Of a stretch of 64,000 nt of DNA, positions 44,819 through 54,958 are shown piece by piece. Made by a program: the position numbers and the translations under genes. The notes under the pieces are model-generated. The model saw nothing but the letters and a program-made list of their open reading frames with translations. It was not told the origin of the DNA and ran no database searches. Source of the DNA: Xenoacremonium recifei (taxonomy: Eukaryota > Ascomycota > Sordariomycetes > Hypocreales > Nectriaceae). The stretch's first letter is position 1. Each line of letters opens with the position of its first letter. The stretch lies in contig WOFQ01000004.1 of assembly GCA_012184525.1 (NCBI GenBank), positions 1,201,315 to 1,265,314 of the forward strand, given 5' to 3'.

Positions 44819-45201
44819 CTAATCCAAATCGCGAAAGGCCACCAACATTACCTCTACACTCTGCCGAGGAGGGCAAGTCGCGTCAGGATTGAAGACAGCA
44901 CATTGGAACCCACCTAAGGAATCAGCAAGAAAAGTATGCCATAGAATAATTTACAGAGGGTTACTTACGAGGGCGTTTGCTGAATGAATCGGTATTCCGA
45001 AAGACTAGAAGGTCGCTTAGGGTCTGGTTCTTGATGTAGTACCATCTATGGGCTTCATTGGAATGCAGGAGGGAGTTTTCGTCGATCCTGTCCCTCCGAA
45101 GTCCGTCGTTGAGCAGGATATCATTGTTCGGATCAACCGTGGTCCAGTCGCAGACTGCCAAAGGCCAATCGTCATTTCGGCCTACCAAGGGTCTCCATAC
45201 G
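44819..45201 (-). pseudogene. 3' part of a CmcJ/AsaB-like (hydroxylase/methyltransferase) gene
   Basis: Exons 44970-45201 (approximate upstream limit) and 44819-44913, joined across a GTAAGT...CTTAG intron, encode VWRPLVGRNDDWPLAVCDW, then DENSLLHSNEAHRWYYI, DLLVFRNTDS and PPRQSVEVMLVAFRDLD. This is the C-terminal third of the CmcJ/NvfI/AsaB-like family found in secondary-metabolite clusters. A branch-like GACTAAC lies just upstream, but no preceding exon is recognisable before unrelated repeats begin. Probably a truncated remnant. Confidence 0.68.
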
Positions 45202-45363
45202 CTTGGATTCAAGACAAGTTAGTCAACTATTGCACCAGTAGAAAAGTGAAAAATGTGTTTATGCACACTTGATGATATCGTCGTCTTTACCCTCCCAATG
45301 CTTTTCCTGCCCGGGAAAGACATGTGACAACTCTTGCATTGCTCCGCGGGACGAAACATCAGT

Positions 45364-45453
45364 ATAGGCAGTTGATGCGTCGGGGCGCCCTGAGGCTGGA
45401 TCCGAGAAGACATGTTGAGTTGCGCTATCTCAACGAAAGTAGAGTGGAATAGT
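45364..45453 (-). repeat. 90-bp duplicate, inverted relative to 51913-52002
   Basis: On the minus strand ACTCTACTTTCGTTGAGATA, then ATGTCTTCTCGGATCCAG and CATCAACTGCCTAT match 51913-52002 on the plus strand with about nine differences. Both contain an ATG in the same place, suggesting a shared promoter/5'-gene fragment. Confidence 0.85.
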
Positions 45454-45489
45454 ATCATCTTCATCTGCGTTCCTCGACTTCGCCGGTGA

Positions 45490-45611
45490 TTGGATTAGAG
45501 GAATCATTTAACAGCTCTATTTGTATTTCTTGGCGCTAAGTTCCTAACCTGCAAAGCTTGCAAACAAAAAGCAGCTCTTTGAGAAGTGCAAGCAGAACGC
45601 AACCTTCAAGG
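45490..45611 (+). repeat. displaced copy of the TPR gene 3' end
   Basis: GAGGAATCATTTAACAGCTC and the following ~60 bp, then TTTGAGAAGTGCAAGCAGAA..., match the minus strand of 42870-42990 but with the two blocks in swapped order, as if cut from a tandem duplication. Confidence 0.8.
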
Positions 45612-45830
45612 GGAGAGCTTGATCAAGATGGCATTACTAGAGACGAACTAGCCGTATGGAATTCTCGACTTTACTGGCGATTGGGAGAGCTTGATCAAGG
45701 AAGATGGCGTTACTAGAGACGAACTAGCCGCATGGAATCCTCGACTTTGCCGGCGATTAGGAGAGCTTGATCAAGGAAGATGGCATTACTAGAGACGAAC
45801 TAGCCGTATGGAATCCTCGACTTCGCTGGC
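45612..45830. repeat. three tandem copies of a 72-76-bp unit
   Basis: Units start with GGAGAGCTTGATCAAG at 45612, 45684 and 45760 and contain ACTAGAGACGAACTAGCC and a CTCGACTT segment. The first lacks four bases. Only a few substitutions separate them. Confidence 0.92.
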
Positions 45831-45880
45831 TTATTCCTTCAATCATAGCCCGGCCCTTAACTAATATAGTAGATTATCTT

Positions 45881-46070
45881 TCCCTAATCTGAGTCCTTAA
45901 TCTTAGTCCTTAATTTAAATCTAAATCCCTAATTTAAGTCTCTAATCTGAGTCCCTAATCTGAGTCCCTAATCTAAGTCCCTAATCTGAGTCCCTAATCT
46001 GAGTCCCTAATCTAAGTCCCCAATCCGAGTCCCTAATCTAAGTCCCTCATCCGAGTCCCTAATTCGAGTA
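45881..46070. repeat. 13-bp minisatellite (GAGTCCCTAATCT)
   Basis: About 14 near-tandem copies of GAGTCCCTAATCT with G/A and C/T changes. Each contains CCCTAA, but the period is 13, not 6. Confidence 0.92.
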
Positions 46071-47267
46071 GTCATTAGTGGAATAGACGGACAGAGGGAA
46101 TTGGGGGGTAGCGGGCGGGTGCATGGAAGGGTTATTGATCAGGGTGGCACTGAGATGAGAGGAGAAGCTTGAGGTAGATAGGATATTGAAATACCAGTAG
46201 AGTAACCCTCAGAGAAGTACATACCGACGTAAACATAAATGTCGGTCGGGATACCTCGCTTTCGTCCCTGTCCTTGCAAGAACACACAAATATGACGCGG
46301 TACGGCGAGCGCTCTCGCGTCGGGTCCCAGATGTAACCTAGCCTCATCTTCCGGCTCGCTCAGACGGCTGTTGCAATCTCAGTATTCATAAGATGAAGAC
46401 ACATCTCAGTGAAAGTGGCGTAGTCCCCCACAGCCTTAGCGTCAGTTCTTAAATGGTCGTCATTAGGAAGCCAGGAATACCACGAGACCTATGCCTTCAA
46501 AGACCTCTCGACATGCCTGGATGCAGTCAGCGCGGGCTCCAACATGCGCAACTGTCACGAGGGCCATCAGATAGATGGGGAGCTTCCAAAGAGAGGAATT
46601 CGAGACGATGACAAAGGTGAGGACGTCGCATGAGGTACCCCTTTATGGAACTAAAACTTCGCTATAAGATCATCTTGGGGAACCCTGAGTCTATCCGGAC
46701 AGCACTGGAGTCCTGGGTTCTTCGGAGCGAAAATTGTGGCCGCCTTCATGTGGCTCACAGCCTACTTCGGAGGAATTGCCAGCTGAACGAGCGAATAAGA
46801 CCAGAGGCGGAATTAGCTAACTAAACGTGCCACATGATCCCCTACAGATGCAAGATAACATCATCTGTTGATATTTCATTGAATCGTGTTATTTGTTGCA
46901 GCTGACTTTCGCTTCGGAGCTTTTAACCGCTTTAGGCTGACTTATTCGCCGCTAAGATACTCCTCAGGATCCATGTATATCTGACCCACACGCATCAAGA
47001 CAGATGACAATATTGAGTAATTTGTTCCGTAGACCTCGTTTGCCATAGCAGGGTCTTCATGGGGAGCCATTTGACTTAGCTCAGTCCGACGTATCGTCGA
47101 GAACGGAATAGACCTCCGAACATCCACAGTGAGCAGTAGAAGAACGATTATCATAGAGATGCCGCCTTCCAGTATAAACATATCCAACCGTAACCGGCCT
47201 TTCGACAAAAAGGCTAAAAGACAAACTCACACCTATGTTCAGAAGCAAACTCCAGCTTACCGTCAAG
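46071..47267. other. long intergenic stretch, P450 upstream
   Basis: No supported gene. A 60-70-codon minus-strand frame near 46570-46400 and another at 46942-47208 are too weak to call. The right end is the P450 promoter. Confidence 0.45.
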
Positions 47268-48873
47268 ATGTATTCCACGATTGTCGCCTTGTCTGCACTA
47301 GCCTTTATGACCACGTATTTTATATTATCGCCGCTTTACGTCTACTTCAGGGATGCCAAAGGATTCCGCAAATACCCAACCTTGAACATCTGGGCAGGGG
47401 TCACAGATCTGGGGTTAATGTACGAGGCTTCGAAAGGCTTCCGCACAAAGCGACTCACCGAGCTACACAAGAAGCACCCCGTGGTCCGAATTGGACCAAA
47501 CTCTCTGTCCTTCGTAGGCCCACAGGCAATCAAGGTTCGAGAACGATCTCATGGTATACAAGTAGTTGGAGCTAACCATTCGCCAGGACATTTACGGGCA
47601 CGGCACCTCTTGCACCAAAGACTTATTCTACCAAGTCACTTCAGGATCCCACTTTCATCTGGCGGACGTTATTGATAAGCCCGAGCATGCGAGGAAACGG
47701 AAAGTCTTGTCTTCGGCATACGCCTTGAAAAATCTCGAGGACTGGGAATACAAGGTTGCTGATAAGACGGAGAGGTTTCTGAAGGCGTGTGACGCAGCTT
47801 GCACTGCTCCCCCGAATACTTCATCAGACCCAAGTGTAGAGGAGTTGACCTTCAACTACCAAAAATGGGCCAACTACTTCACAGTCGACGCCATCGCAGA
47901 CATTGGTCTCTCTGAGAAACTCGGTCTTCTAGACCAAGGCTCAGATAGGTGTACAGCAGAACGTATGGATGCCACACTCTACGAAGTCAACTTTTGTGAA
48001 GTGCTCCATAGCACTGCCCTCTCTCAAGTTTGTCTTGTTTGGGCATACCCATGGTTCAAGTTTAACACGGCCTTGGCTAGACTCGTCTCTCCAAGTCTTC
48101 GCCACCTGCTACGCCTCGGGGACAGCTGGAATGATATTGTGCACCATCGTGCCCGAAAACGCATGGCACGGTATCAGGCCGGAGAAAAGTTGGACGACTT
48201 TTTCCAGGCCCTGATGGAAGATAAGGCAGGGAGCCCAAACAACCTTGAATGGGGAGAAATTGTTGCCGAGGTCTCCATCATGATGAATGCCGGATCCGAT
48301 ACAACAGCCATCGCAATGACCAATGCTATTTACTGCCTCCTCAAACATCCAGAATGTATGAGGAAGCTTAGGGAAGAGCTCGATGCCATCTTGGATGAGG
48401 ATGAGATCGTTGCGCCCTATTCCAAGGTCAAACATCTGCCATACCTTCGATCAGTCTTGGATGAAACCCTGCGCATTTACCCGTCCGTCACTTTTAACCT
48501 TCCTAGACGCACTCCTCCAGGTGGCTGTGCTATAGGAGATGACTTTATCCCTGGGAATACCTCTGTGAGTATTTCATCTTGGACTGCGCATAGGGACGAA
48601 AGTGTCTTTCGAGAGCCGGACAAATTTATTCCAGAAAGGTGGTTAGATGAGGGTGCCAATGAGCTACAACGAGGTTTTATCCCTTTTAGCACAGGGGCTC
48701 GAGGATGTATAGGACGCAACATATCCTACCTTGAACAGTCAGTTTTACTAGCGTCCGTTGTACATAGATACGAGATGGCGCTTCCGAGCAAAGATTTTGA
48801 ACTGGAGCGGATAGAAGGTACGAACCTTCTAGTTAAGGACTTGCCGGTAAAGGTTTGGAAGCGTAAGGTCTGA
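47268..48873 (+). CDS. cytochrome P450 monooxygenase
   Basis: Exons 47268-47534 and 47587-48873 (intron GTTCGA...GCTAACC...CCAG) give 517 aa. An N-terminal membrane anchor (about 3-25) is followed by a fungal class II P450: the I-helix NAGSDTTAIAM near 330, ExxR in DETLR near 385, PERW near 430, and the heme loop FSTGARGCIGR with the ligand Cys near 463. The segment around IYGHGTSCTKDLFYQ is typical of the benzoate-4-monooxygenase/pisatin-demethylase-like group. An upstream in-frame ATG at 47235 exists. It sits next to a regulator and near a methyltransferase, as in metabolite clusters. Confidence 0.94.
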
Positions 48874-49243
48874 AATAAGGAGCGAACGAGGCCAAAGCTC
48901 ACTGAATGCCGAGTCCTGGATGGTAATTGGCAGTTTCCACGGGAGAGAAATAGCGTAGCGCGTATACAAAACACGTTCTGACTAATCGCTACTCTGTCAG
49001 AGTCCGGCTATCCCTTGATCAAGTCATTATTCTCCTCTCCCCTACTGGGCCGTCGCGTCATTCTCCAAATCTTATTCGATAGGTCGTCCAGGGTGACCGT
49101 TAGTCATGACGTCCGGGGTTCGATCCAAGATAGGGTAGACGAAATGCGGGGTATTGGCGTGTGCATATATTCTAGTGGCGGATCTGGATTTCGGCCGCCT
49201 TTTCTCTTCGCCATCCTACATCTTTTTATTGTGTCGCTGAGAA
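48874..49243. other. intergenic, regulator promoter
   Basis: 370 bp between the P450 stop and the regulator start. A GGTTCGATCC string at 49118-49127 resembles a tRNA B box but no tRNA fold surrounds it. Confidence 0.5.
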
Positions 49244-51489
49244 ATGTCAACGTCAGCATCCGGCCGAGTCTCTCAAACGGGGCGTTTTCGTAGAGGTTGC
49301 AAGGTAATCAATATTTTCTCGATCGATTCTTGACGGTTCAGCAGGGATTGATGGATATACCAGAACTGTCGTCGCAAGTACGTAGCCTCTCAAAAGACGT
49401 GTGCAGGTTACTAAGATCTGGCATCATTGCAACAGGCATTTAAAATGTGAGTTTCAATGAGACGTCCTACGATCTATCACCAAGGATAAAATTCCAGAGC
49501 TGACCATGTGAGAGATAGGTGACGATGATAATCCTAAATGCGCTCGATGCACCCGATCTGGGATCGAGTGTGTTCGAGAGCCTTTCAGATTCAGGAACAA
49601 GACCAGTCTGTATGTTTCGAGCAAATCTCGTCAATTACGACCTTGCACGGTTTATAGGGAACTGATGCATTATCCCAAGCCTTTTCTCTGATACCAGCCA
49701 CGATACCGGACACGATGGGTCTACCCGAAGACAAGGATATCACCGTTCTTTTGAGTTTATCCAAGAGTGGACAGAAGATCGAGATCCGGAAACATTGGAT
49801 ACCGAAGTGCCAGTGCAGAGATGTACTAGCCACTCACCCTCCAGTGGCAATGAGCCGTTGGGCGATGCGGATGCTTGGCAGCTCCAGGCCGATGACCTGC
49901 CTCACCAACAAGCCATTCGATATGCTGACGCCCAGGAGGATTATCTAAGGTCAGAAAGCGCAGAATTAGATCCAGAAGCTCATATTTCTCCTCCAGGTGG
50001 ATTATCTTCCAGTTGGCAGACTGAGCCAAACTTCCAGTCTCTCGCGGATACCTCTCCAAAAGCCCGAACGTACAGTTTTAGGGACGAAACCTCCTTGCCT
50101 CTGTTGTCATTGTCGCACATGACGCCGGGAACCCAACTCCCCTCATTGCAAGAAGGAAGCGAGGCTATTGAATCGGGATGGATACCCCTTGCCACCGAAA
50201 GTACTGACCATGACACTGCGAATTCTCCCTCCCTTCAAACAGAGTCTTTTTTCCCACTGGAGGATCCAGTCGAAGTCGAGCTCATGCGATATTATATCGA
50301 TAACGTATCCCGAAGATTCGATCTCTGCGATCCGCAGCGACACTTTGCGCTGGTTGTTCCGTGGAGAGCAGCCTGTTGCCGCCCACTCCTCGATGCCATC
50401 TTCGCGCTCAGCGCTAGATGTCTGAGCCGAACAACTCGATTCGATGCCTACATCTCAAATAAATACTATGAGAGATGTTTAAGCAGCTTGATCCCCACCG
50501 TGGGGCAGTTGGATGCGTTGCGGAACCAGGACTTGTTTGCTGCGGTAGTCTTGCTTAGAACACTGGAAGAGATCGAAGGTTTGCTATGTCAACGATCTGT
50601 TGCATCGAAGGGAATCACTTTCTAATCTCAAATACTAGTTCCACTGTACGGTGCCGACTCCCATACACATCTTTTCGGAAGCCAACTATTCGCGAGGGCA
50701 TCCGCTCCGGACCCAAACACAGGCTTAAGAGAAAATGGCTCGCTCACCGGTCTCCGCCATGCTTCATACATAATTGCGTTCCGACAAGAGATCTACTGCG
50801 CCTTTGCAACGCAGAGACCTGTTCTTCCTGAATTCTGTCCGCATAACATAAGCCGATCCCTTGAGGAAGCTGGCGATGATTGCGTCTGGACAAATCGGAT
50901 TTTATTACACCTCGTCGACACGCTCGAATTTTGCTTTGCAGGCGTGCCAGTGACGACAGAAAAGACAATGGAAAAATACGGTCATCTATCAGATTATGCA
51001 AAAGAGTGGTATGCCAAGAAGCCACCCAGCTTCCAACCTATTCACTACGACGAAGGCGATAATCAGCAGCAAGATGGATCGGAGAAAAGAGCGTTTGCTA
51101 CCAGGGTTTGGATTCTCTCGGACGCTGCAGCGACCGGGCTTCTCAACTACCACCTCCTACGCATTCTACTGCTTTCCTTTGATCCCCGGATTCCGAGACT
51201 CGGCCCATCGAGAGCAAAGTTTTCCAAAATTCAAGATCAACAGATAAAAGAGGAGGTCAAGACATTAGTAGGCCTTGCAGAAGGCAATGCGCAGTGCGCA
51301 CCAAATTTTGCCCTGGCATGTGTCGGGATCGCTCTGGCAGGTGACAGATTCGAGGAGCATTGGGAGCAAGAGGAATTGATTGGTTTTCTGCGACGCACAG
51401 AGTCTCTGCATGCATGGAGCACAGTAGCAGCACAGCAACATTTGATTGAGGCTTGGGGTTGGGATAATGCTGCCTGCAGCTACGAATAG
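49244..51489 (+). CDS. Zn2Cys6 transcription factor with fungal_trans_2 domain
   Basis: Six exons (49244-49303, 49364-49377, 49436-49446, 49519-49609, 49698-50578, 50639-51489) give 635 aa. The zinc cluster reads CKNCRRKHLKC...CARCTRSGIEC and is assembled from four exons, two of only 14 and 11 nt. All introns have GT...AG ends and phases fit exactly. The downstream domain (LMRYYIDNVSRRFDLCD, LLDAIFALSARCLSRT, YYERCLSSLIP) is of the fungal-specific transcription factor type 2 group. It follows the P450 in the same orientation and is a candidate local regulator. Confidence 0.88.
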
Positions 51490-51912
51490 TAATAAACCAG
51501 CAAATATTTAAGGAGTCCGTGTCAGAACAAGCAGAATCGGATTATTATATTATGTCGTTACTCAAGGAGTATATAGTCGCAATGTGATTATCTCTGTTAT
51601 CCTATGTCCTCGTTGTGATTGGTCTTTGCATGGTCTGAACGGCTATACTATAGCCTACTGTCTGACAACATGAAATAATTGTTTGGTAGACAATCTGCGG
51701 CAGGGAATAATCCCGAAGACTAAACTCTCACAAAGAATGGACTTCTAGGAGGGCTTCGTTTGGCAGCAAAATATCACAATACTCAAATATACCAATATCC
51801 ATTTCCATTTCCAGAGCTGAGCTCCTGCCGCTCCATGAGGGTGCCAGTTTTAGGCTTCCCCCCTGCCCGCCTGCCCGCCTACTCTTCCAGAATCGACTGC
51901 CGACTCGCGCAT
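51490..51912. other. intergenic, AT-rich
   Basis: Nothing recognised. A short CCCGCCTGCCCGCCT run occurs at about 51865-51885. Confidence 0.5.
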
Positions 51913-52002
51913 ACTATTCTACTCTACTTTCGTTGAGATAGCATAACTCAATATGTCTTCTTGGATCCAGCCTCAGGGCGCCCCAGCGCATCAACTGCCT
52001 AT
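51913..52002 (+). repeat. 90-bp duplicate, inverted relative to 45364-45453
   Basis: Partner of the 45.4-kb copy. Here it runs directly into the antisense peptidase fragment, so the junction at about 52003 is a chimeric breakpoint. Confidence 0.85.
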
Positions 52003-52005
52003 TGC

Positions 52006-52160
52006 AGACATATTTAACTTCCTCGGAGTCGCGCAGGATGACGTCGCGCTCGCGCTTAATGGCAGCCTCTTCGAGTCGGGAGTTCTGGAGAATATCGGAG
52101 CGGATATCGACGCACTGGGGGACGTCCGAGTTGAAGACCTTGGCGAAGTAGACGGTGTTC
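52006..52160 (-). pseudogene. fragment of mitochondrial processing peptidase beta (M16)
   Basis: The minus strand translates to NTVYFAKVFNSDVPQCVDI, then SDILQNSRLEEAAIKRERDV and ILRDSEEV, about 48 codons matching the N-terminal domain of fungal MPP-beta just after its zinc site. There is no HXXEH part and no continuation on either side. An isolated fragment, codon structure still intact. Confidence 0.82.
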
Positions 52161-52174
52161 TAATTCGAATTGAT

Positions 52175-53003
52175 CAATTGAGCTGTGTAAGGTTGTATGT
52201 TGTAAAGTGAGTAATCAGCTACGGCTCCAGCCCTGAATTTCCTGTCAATACCATTCCATCTCGTCGTGCGTGGATCCCGGAGAATATTTCCTCTTACGGT
52301 AGACCTGGCACCCGACATTAGCGAAATGCCCTTACAAACAACGCATTACAAACACAGCTGTTTTTGTTTCTCGTGATTGGTGAAACTCGGTAGGAAGCAC
52401 TTTCCTCAAAGAGGCAGAGGAGATCCGTGCTGTAAATGGGATCGACGATGAGGAACTGAGAAGTTCTCAATGGCTAGGCTGGAGTGACTGAGACAAGTGC
52501 ACCGTCCCCGAATGCCTAACTAGTGCTGATCAGCCACCGGAGGTTTTGGAAGGAAAGGGTCACGTATCCCAGCTAAATAGGCACTGATTTCCGAGCATCG
52601 TCGAAAATTGCCGTATAAGTTCCCATGGCGTTCCCATGCATCCAGGGGCGGTTCATCACGGCGACGCAAGAACTTACCACAAATCCTCGGCTGACTCGCG
52701 AGCATCGACCAATTGAACTTCGCAATGTTCCCCGGACCCCAAGCTTACCCCAGGAGACCACTCCGGGGAGCCTGGGGTCTAGTGGGGAGACTTGCTTGGG
52801 CTCGCGAAACACCGTATTTCGCCAACATGAGGTCTTCTGCTGCCATCATCTCTCTATCACTATAAAGAGTCGATATTTCCCCCGTTGATTCTTCTTTTCT
52901 TTTTTTCCTTCATGCGAAGTTGCGATTTTTAAAGTCCAATACTTGAAGATTGCCCCTTATTGACGTCAAGTTTATACACTACCCCTATTACCGGAATACT
53001 CTT
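52175..53003. promoter_or_regulatory. sugar transporter promoter
   Basis: No gene. At 52730-52795 several CCCCRG/CTGGGG-type strings (CCCCGGACCCC, CCCCAG, CCGGGGAG, GTGGGGAG) fit CreA carbon-catabolite repressor sites. A TATA-like CTATAAAGAG lies at about 52858-52867, with a T-rich leader after it. Confidence 0.45.
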
Positions 53004-54851
53004 ATGATGGACAAGCTTGCAAGAGACGATCCCGTCAAAGGACCAAAAATTGAGAATGCCTACGACGTCGTCACTGCCGAACATGCGCCCATTGACACAT
53101 CCATCGAACCATACGGGCCAGCTGGTATGGACTTCTAGCTCACACTTGACGAGAAACCTTTAAGACATGCTGACGCTCTCATCGTTCAGGATTCCGCGGT
53201 CTGTTCTCTTCGCCATTCGTTGCCTCATGTGCTGCTTTCTCTGCTCTTGGTGGGCTTCTCTTTGGCTACGACCAAGGCGTCATAAGTGTCACTCTCGTGA
53301 TGGAACATTTCCTTAAGCGGTTCCCGGAGGTTTCTGATGATGCCGCCGGTGCCGGATTCAAGAAGGGCCTCATGACTGCCATGATCACATTAGGGGCAGC
53401 CATTGGTGCTGCGAACCAAGGCTGGATTGCGGATTGGGCGTCTCGCAAAAGATCCATCATGATTGCCGTTGGTGTCTTTTGCATTGGATCTGCCCTCCAA
53501 ACCTCTGCCCTCAACTACAATATGCTTGTCGCAGGGCGGTTCATAGGTGGTATGGGTATTGGCATGTACGTGAAACCCTGCATCGCAATTCAGAATCTCC
53601 AAGCTTACTAGTCTTAAGGCTGTCAATGGTTGTACCTCTCTATATCTCCGAAATCTCACCACCAGAAATGCGGGGCTCCTTGCTGGTCTTTGAAGCCCTT
53701 TTCGTTGTTCTGGGGATCGTCGTCGCTTTCTGGATCACATATGGGACTAAGGATATGAACGGAAGTTGGTCTTGGCAATTACCCTTCCTGCTCCAGATTC
53801 TACCTGGGCTCTTACTCGGGTTTGGAGCTGCGCTTCTGCCCTATTCACCTCGTTGGCTTGCCTCTAAAGGGCGCGAAGATGATGCCCTTGGGAATCTCGC
53901 TAAGATCCGTCGCCTTCCTTGTAATGACCCCCGAGTTCAACGCGAGTGGCTGGAGATTGTTGCCGAAGCGAGATTCCAGCAAAGCGTCCTAGCAGAACGT
54001 CACCCCAATCTTACTTCCAGTCCTTCTCCACTTAGCAAGGTGAAGTTGGAAATTTTGAGTTGGTCTGACTGTCTCAAGGCCGGCTGCTGGCGTCGAACGA
54101 TGGTTGGTGCGGGATTGATGTTCTTCCAGCAATTCATTGGAATCAACTCTCTCATTTACTACTCGCCCACCTTATTCGGTACTATGGGACTCGACGTCAA
54201 CATGCAGTTGATCATGTCTGGAGTCTTGAACATTCTTCAGTTAATTGGTGTTATGACAAGCCTGTGGACACTTGATCGCTTCGGAAGAAGGAAGATGCTG
54301 CTCTGGGGTAGCATTTTTACCTTGATCCCTCTTGTCATCATTTCCGTGCTTGTTGGACTATTCTCGGACTCTTGGTCAAGCCACAGGGCAGAAGGTTGGA
54401 CTTGTGTGGCATTCCTCTTTTTCTACATCCTGGCTTTTGGTTCCTCTTGGTCTCCAATCCCATGGGCAATTCCAGCTGAAATATTTCCATCAAGCCTCAG
54501 AGCCAAAGGAGTTTCTATCTCAACTGTCTCCAGTAAGTTCTTGCCACGGGTTAAATGCTCGCTTGGAAGCTAATGCTGTCTGAAGATTGGATCAACAATT
54601 TTATCATTGGTCTCATAACGCCCCCTCTTGTTAAAAAAACTGGGTTTGGTGCATATACGTTCTTTGGCGTGTTCTGCCTGTTTTCATTTGGGTTTGTCTG
54701 GTTCATGGTCCCCGAAACAAAGGGCAAGACATTAGAAGAAATGGATGAGGTTTTTAACGACCGCAGTGGTGTGCAAGACATTGCTATGAAAGCGCGCATC
54801 CTACGGGAAGTTTTTGATGAGAAAATGGGAGGCGATGGTACCAGGTCTTGA
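53004..54851 (+). CDS. MFS sugar transporter
   Basis: Exons 53004-53124, 53190-53565, 53619-54532 and 54586-54851 give 558 aa with about 12 helices. Sugar-porter motifs: GYDQGVIS in helix 1, a DWASRKRSI loop (variant of D-R-x-G-R-R), PLYISEISPPEMRG, PYSPRWLASKGRE, QQFIGINSLIYYSPTLF in helix 7, DRFGRRKML, and PETKGKTLEEMDEVF after helix 12. The QQ...N-x-x-x-YY motif supports hexose-type transport. The Leu after the start helix (MLSMVVPLY) is correctly rebuilt across intron 2. It converges with the methyltransferase (108 bp between stops). Confidence 0.94.
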
Positions 54852-54958
54852 TAAGTAAATATTGGAGGAGAATAACGTGAGGTCATACTCTGTCGACCGT
54901 TATGCAAAGGCAGTTGTGGTCGATATGCTACCTTGCCAGCTTCGTTGACCGTTCTATT

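Noticed and set aside
45048..45272. 74-codon plus-strand frame
   Set aside because: Antisense to the CmcJ/AsaB-like fragment, which has the better family match.
45881..46070. telomeric repeat
   Set aside because: CCCTAA is present, but the period is 13 bp and it lies inside the chromosome between genes.
46942..47208. 88-codon minus-strand frame with a hydrophobic start
   Set aside because: No recognisable family or splice continuation, and it sits in the P450 promoter.
49081..49140. tRNA-like B box GGTTCGATCC
   Set aside because: No A box or cloverleaf stems could be paired around it.
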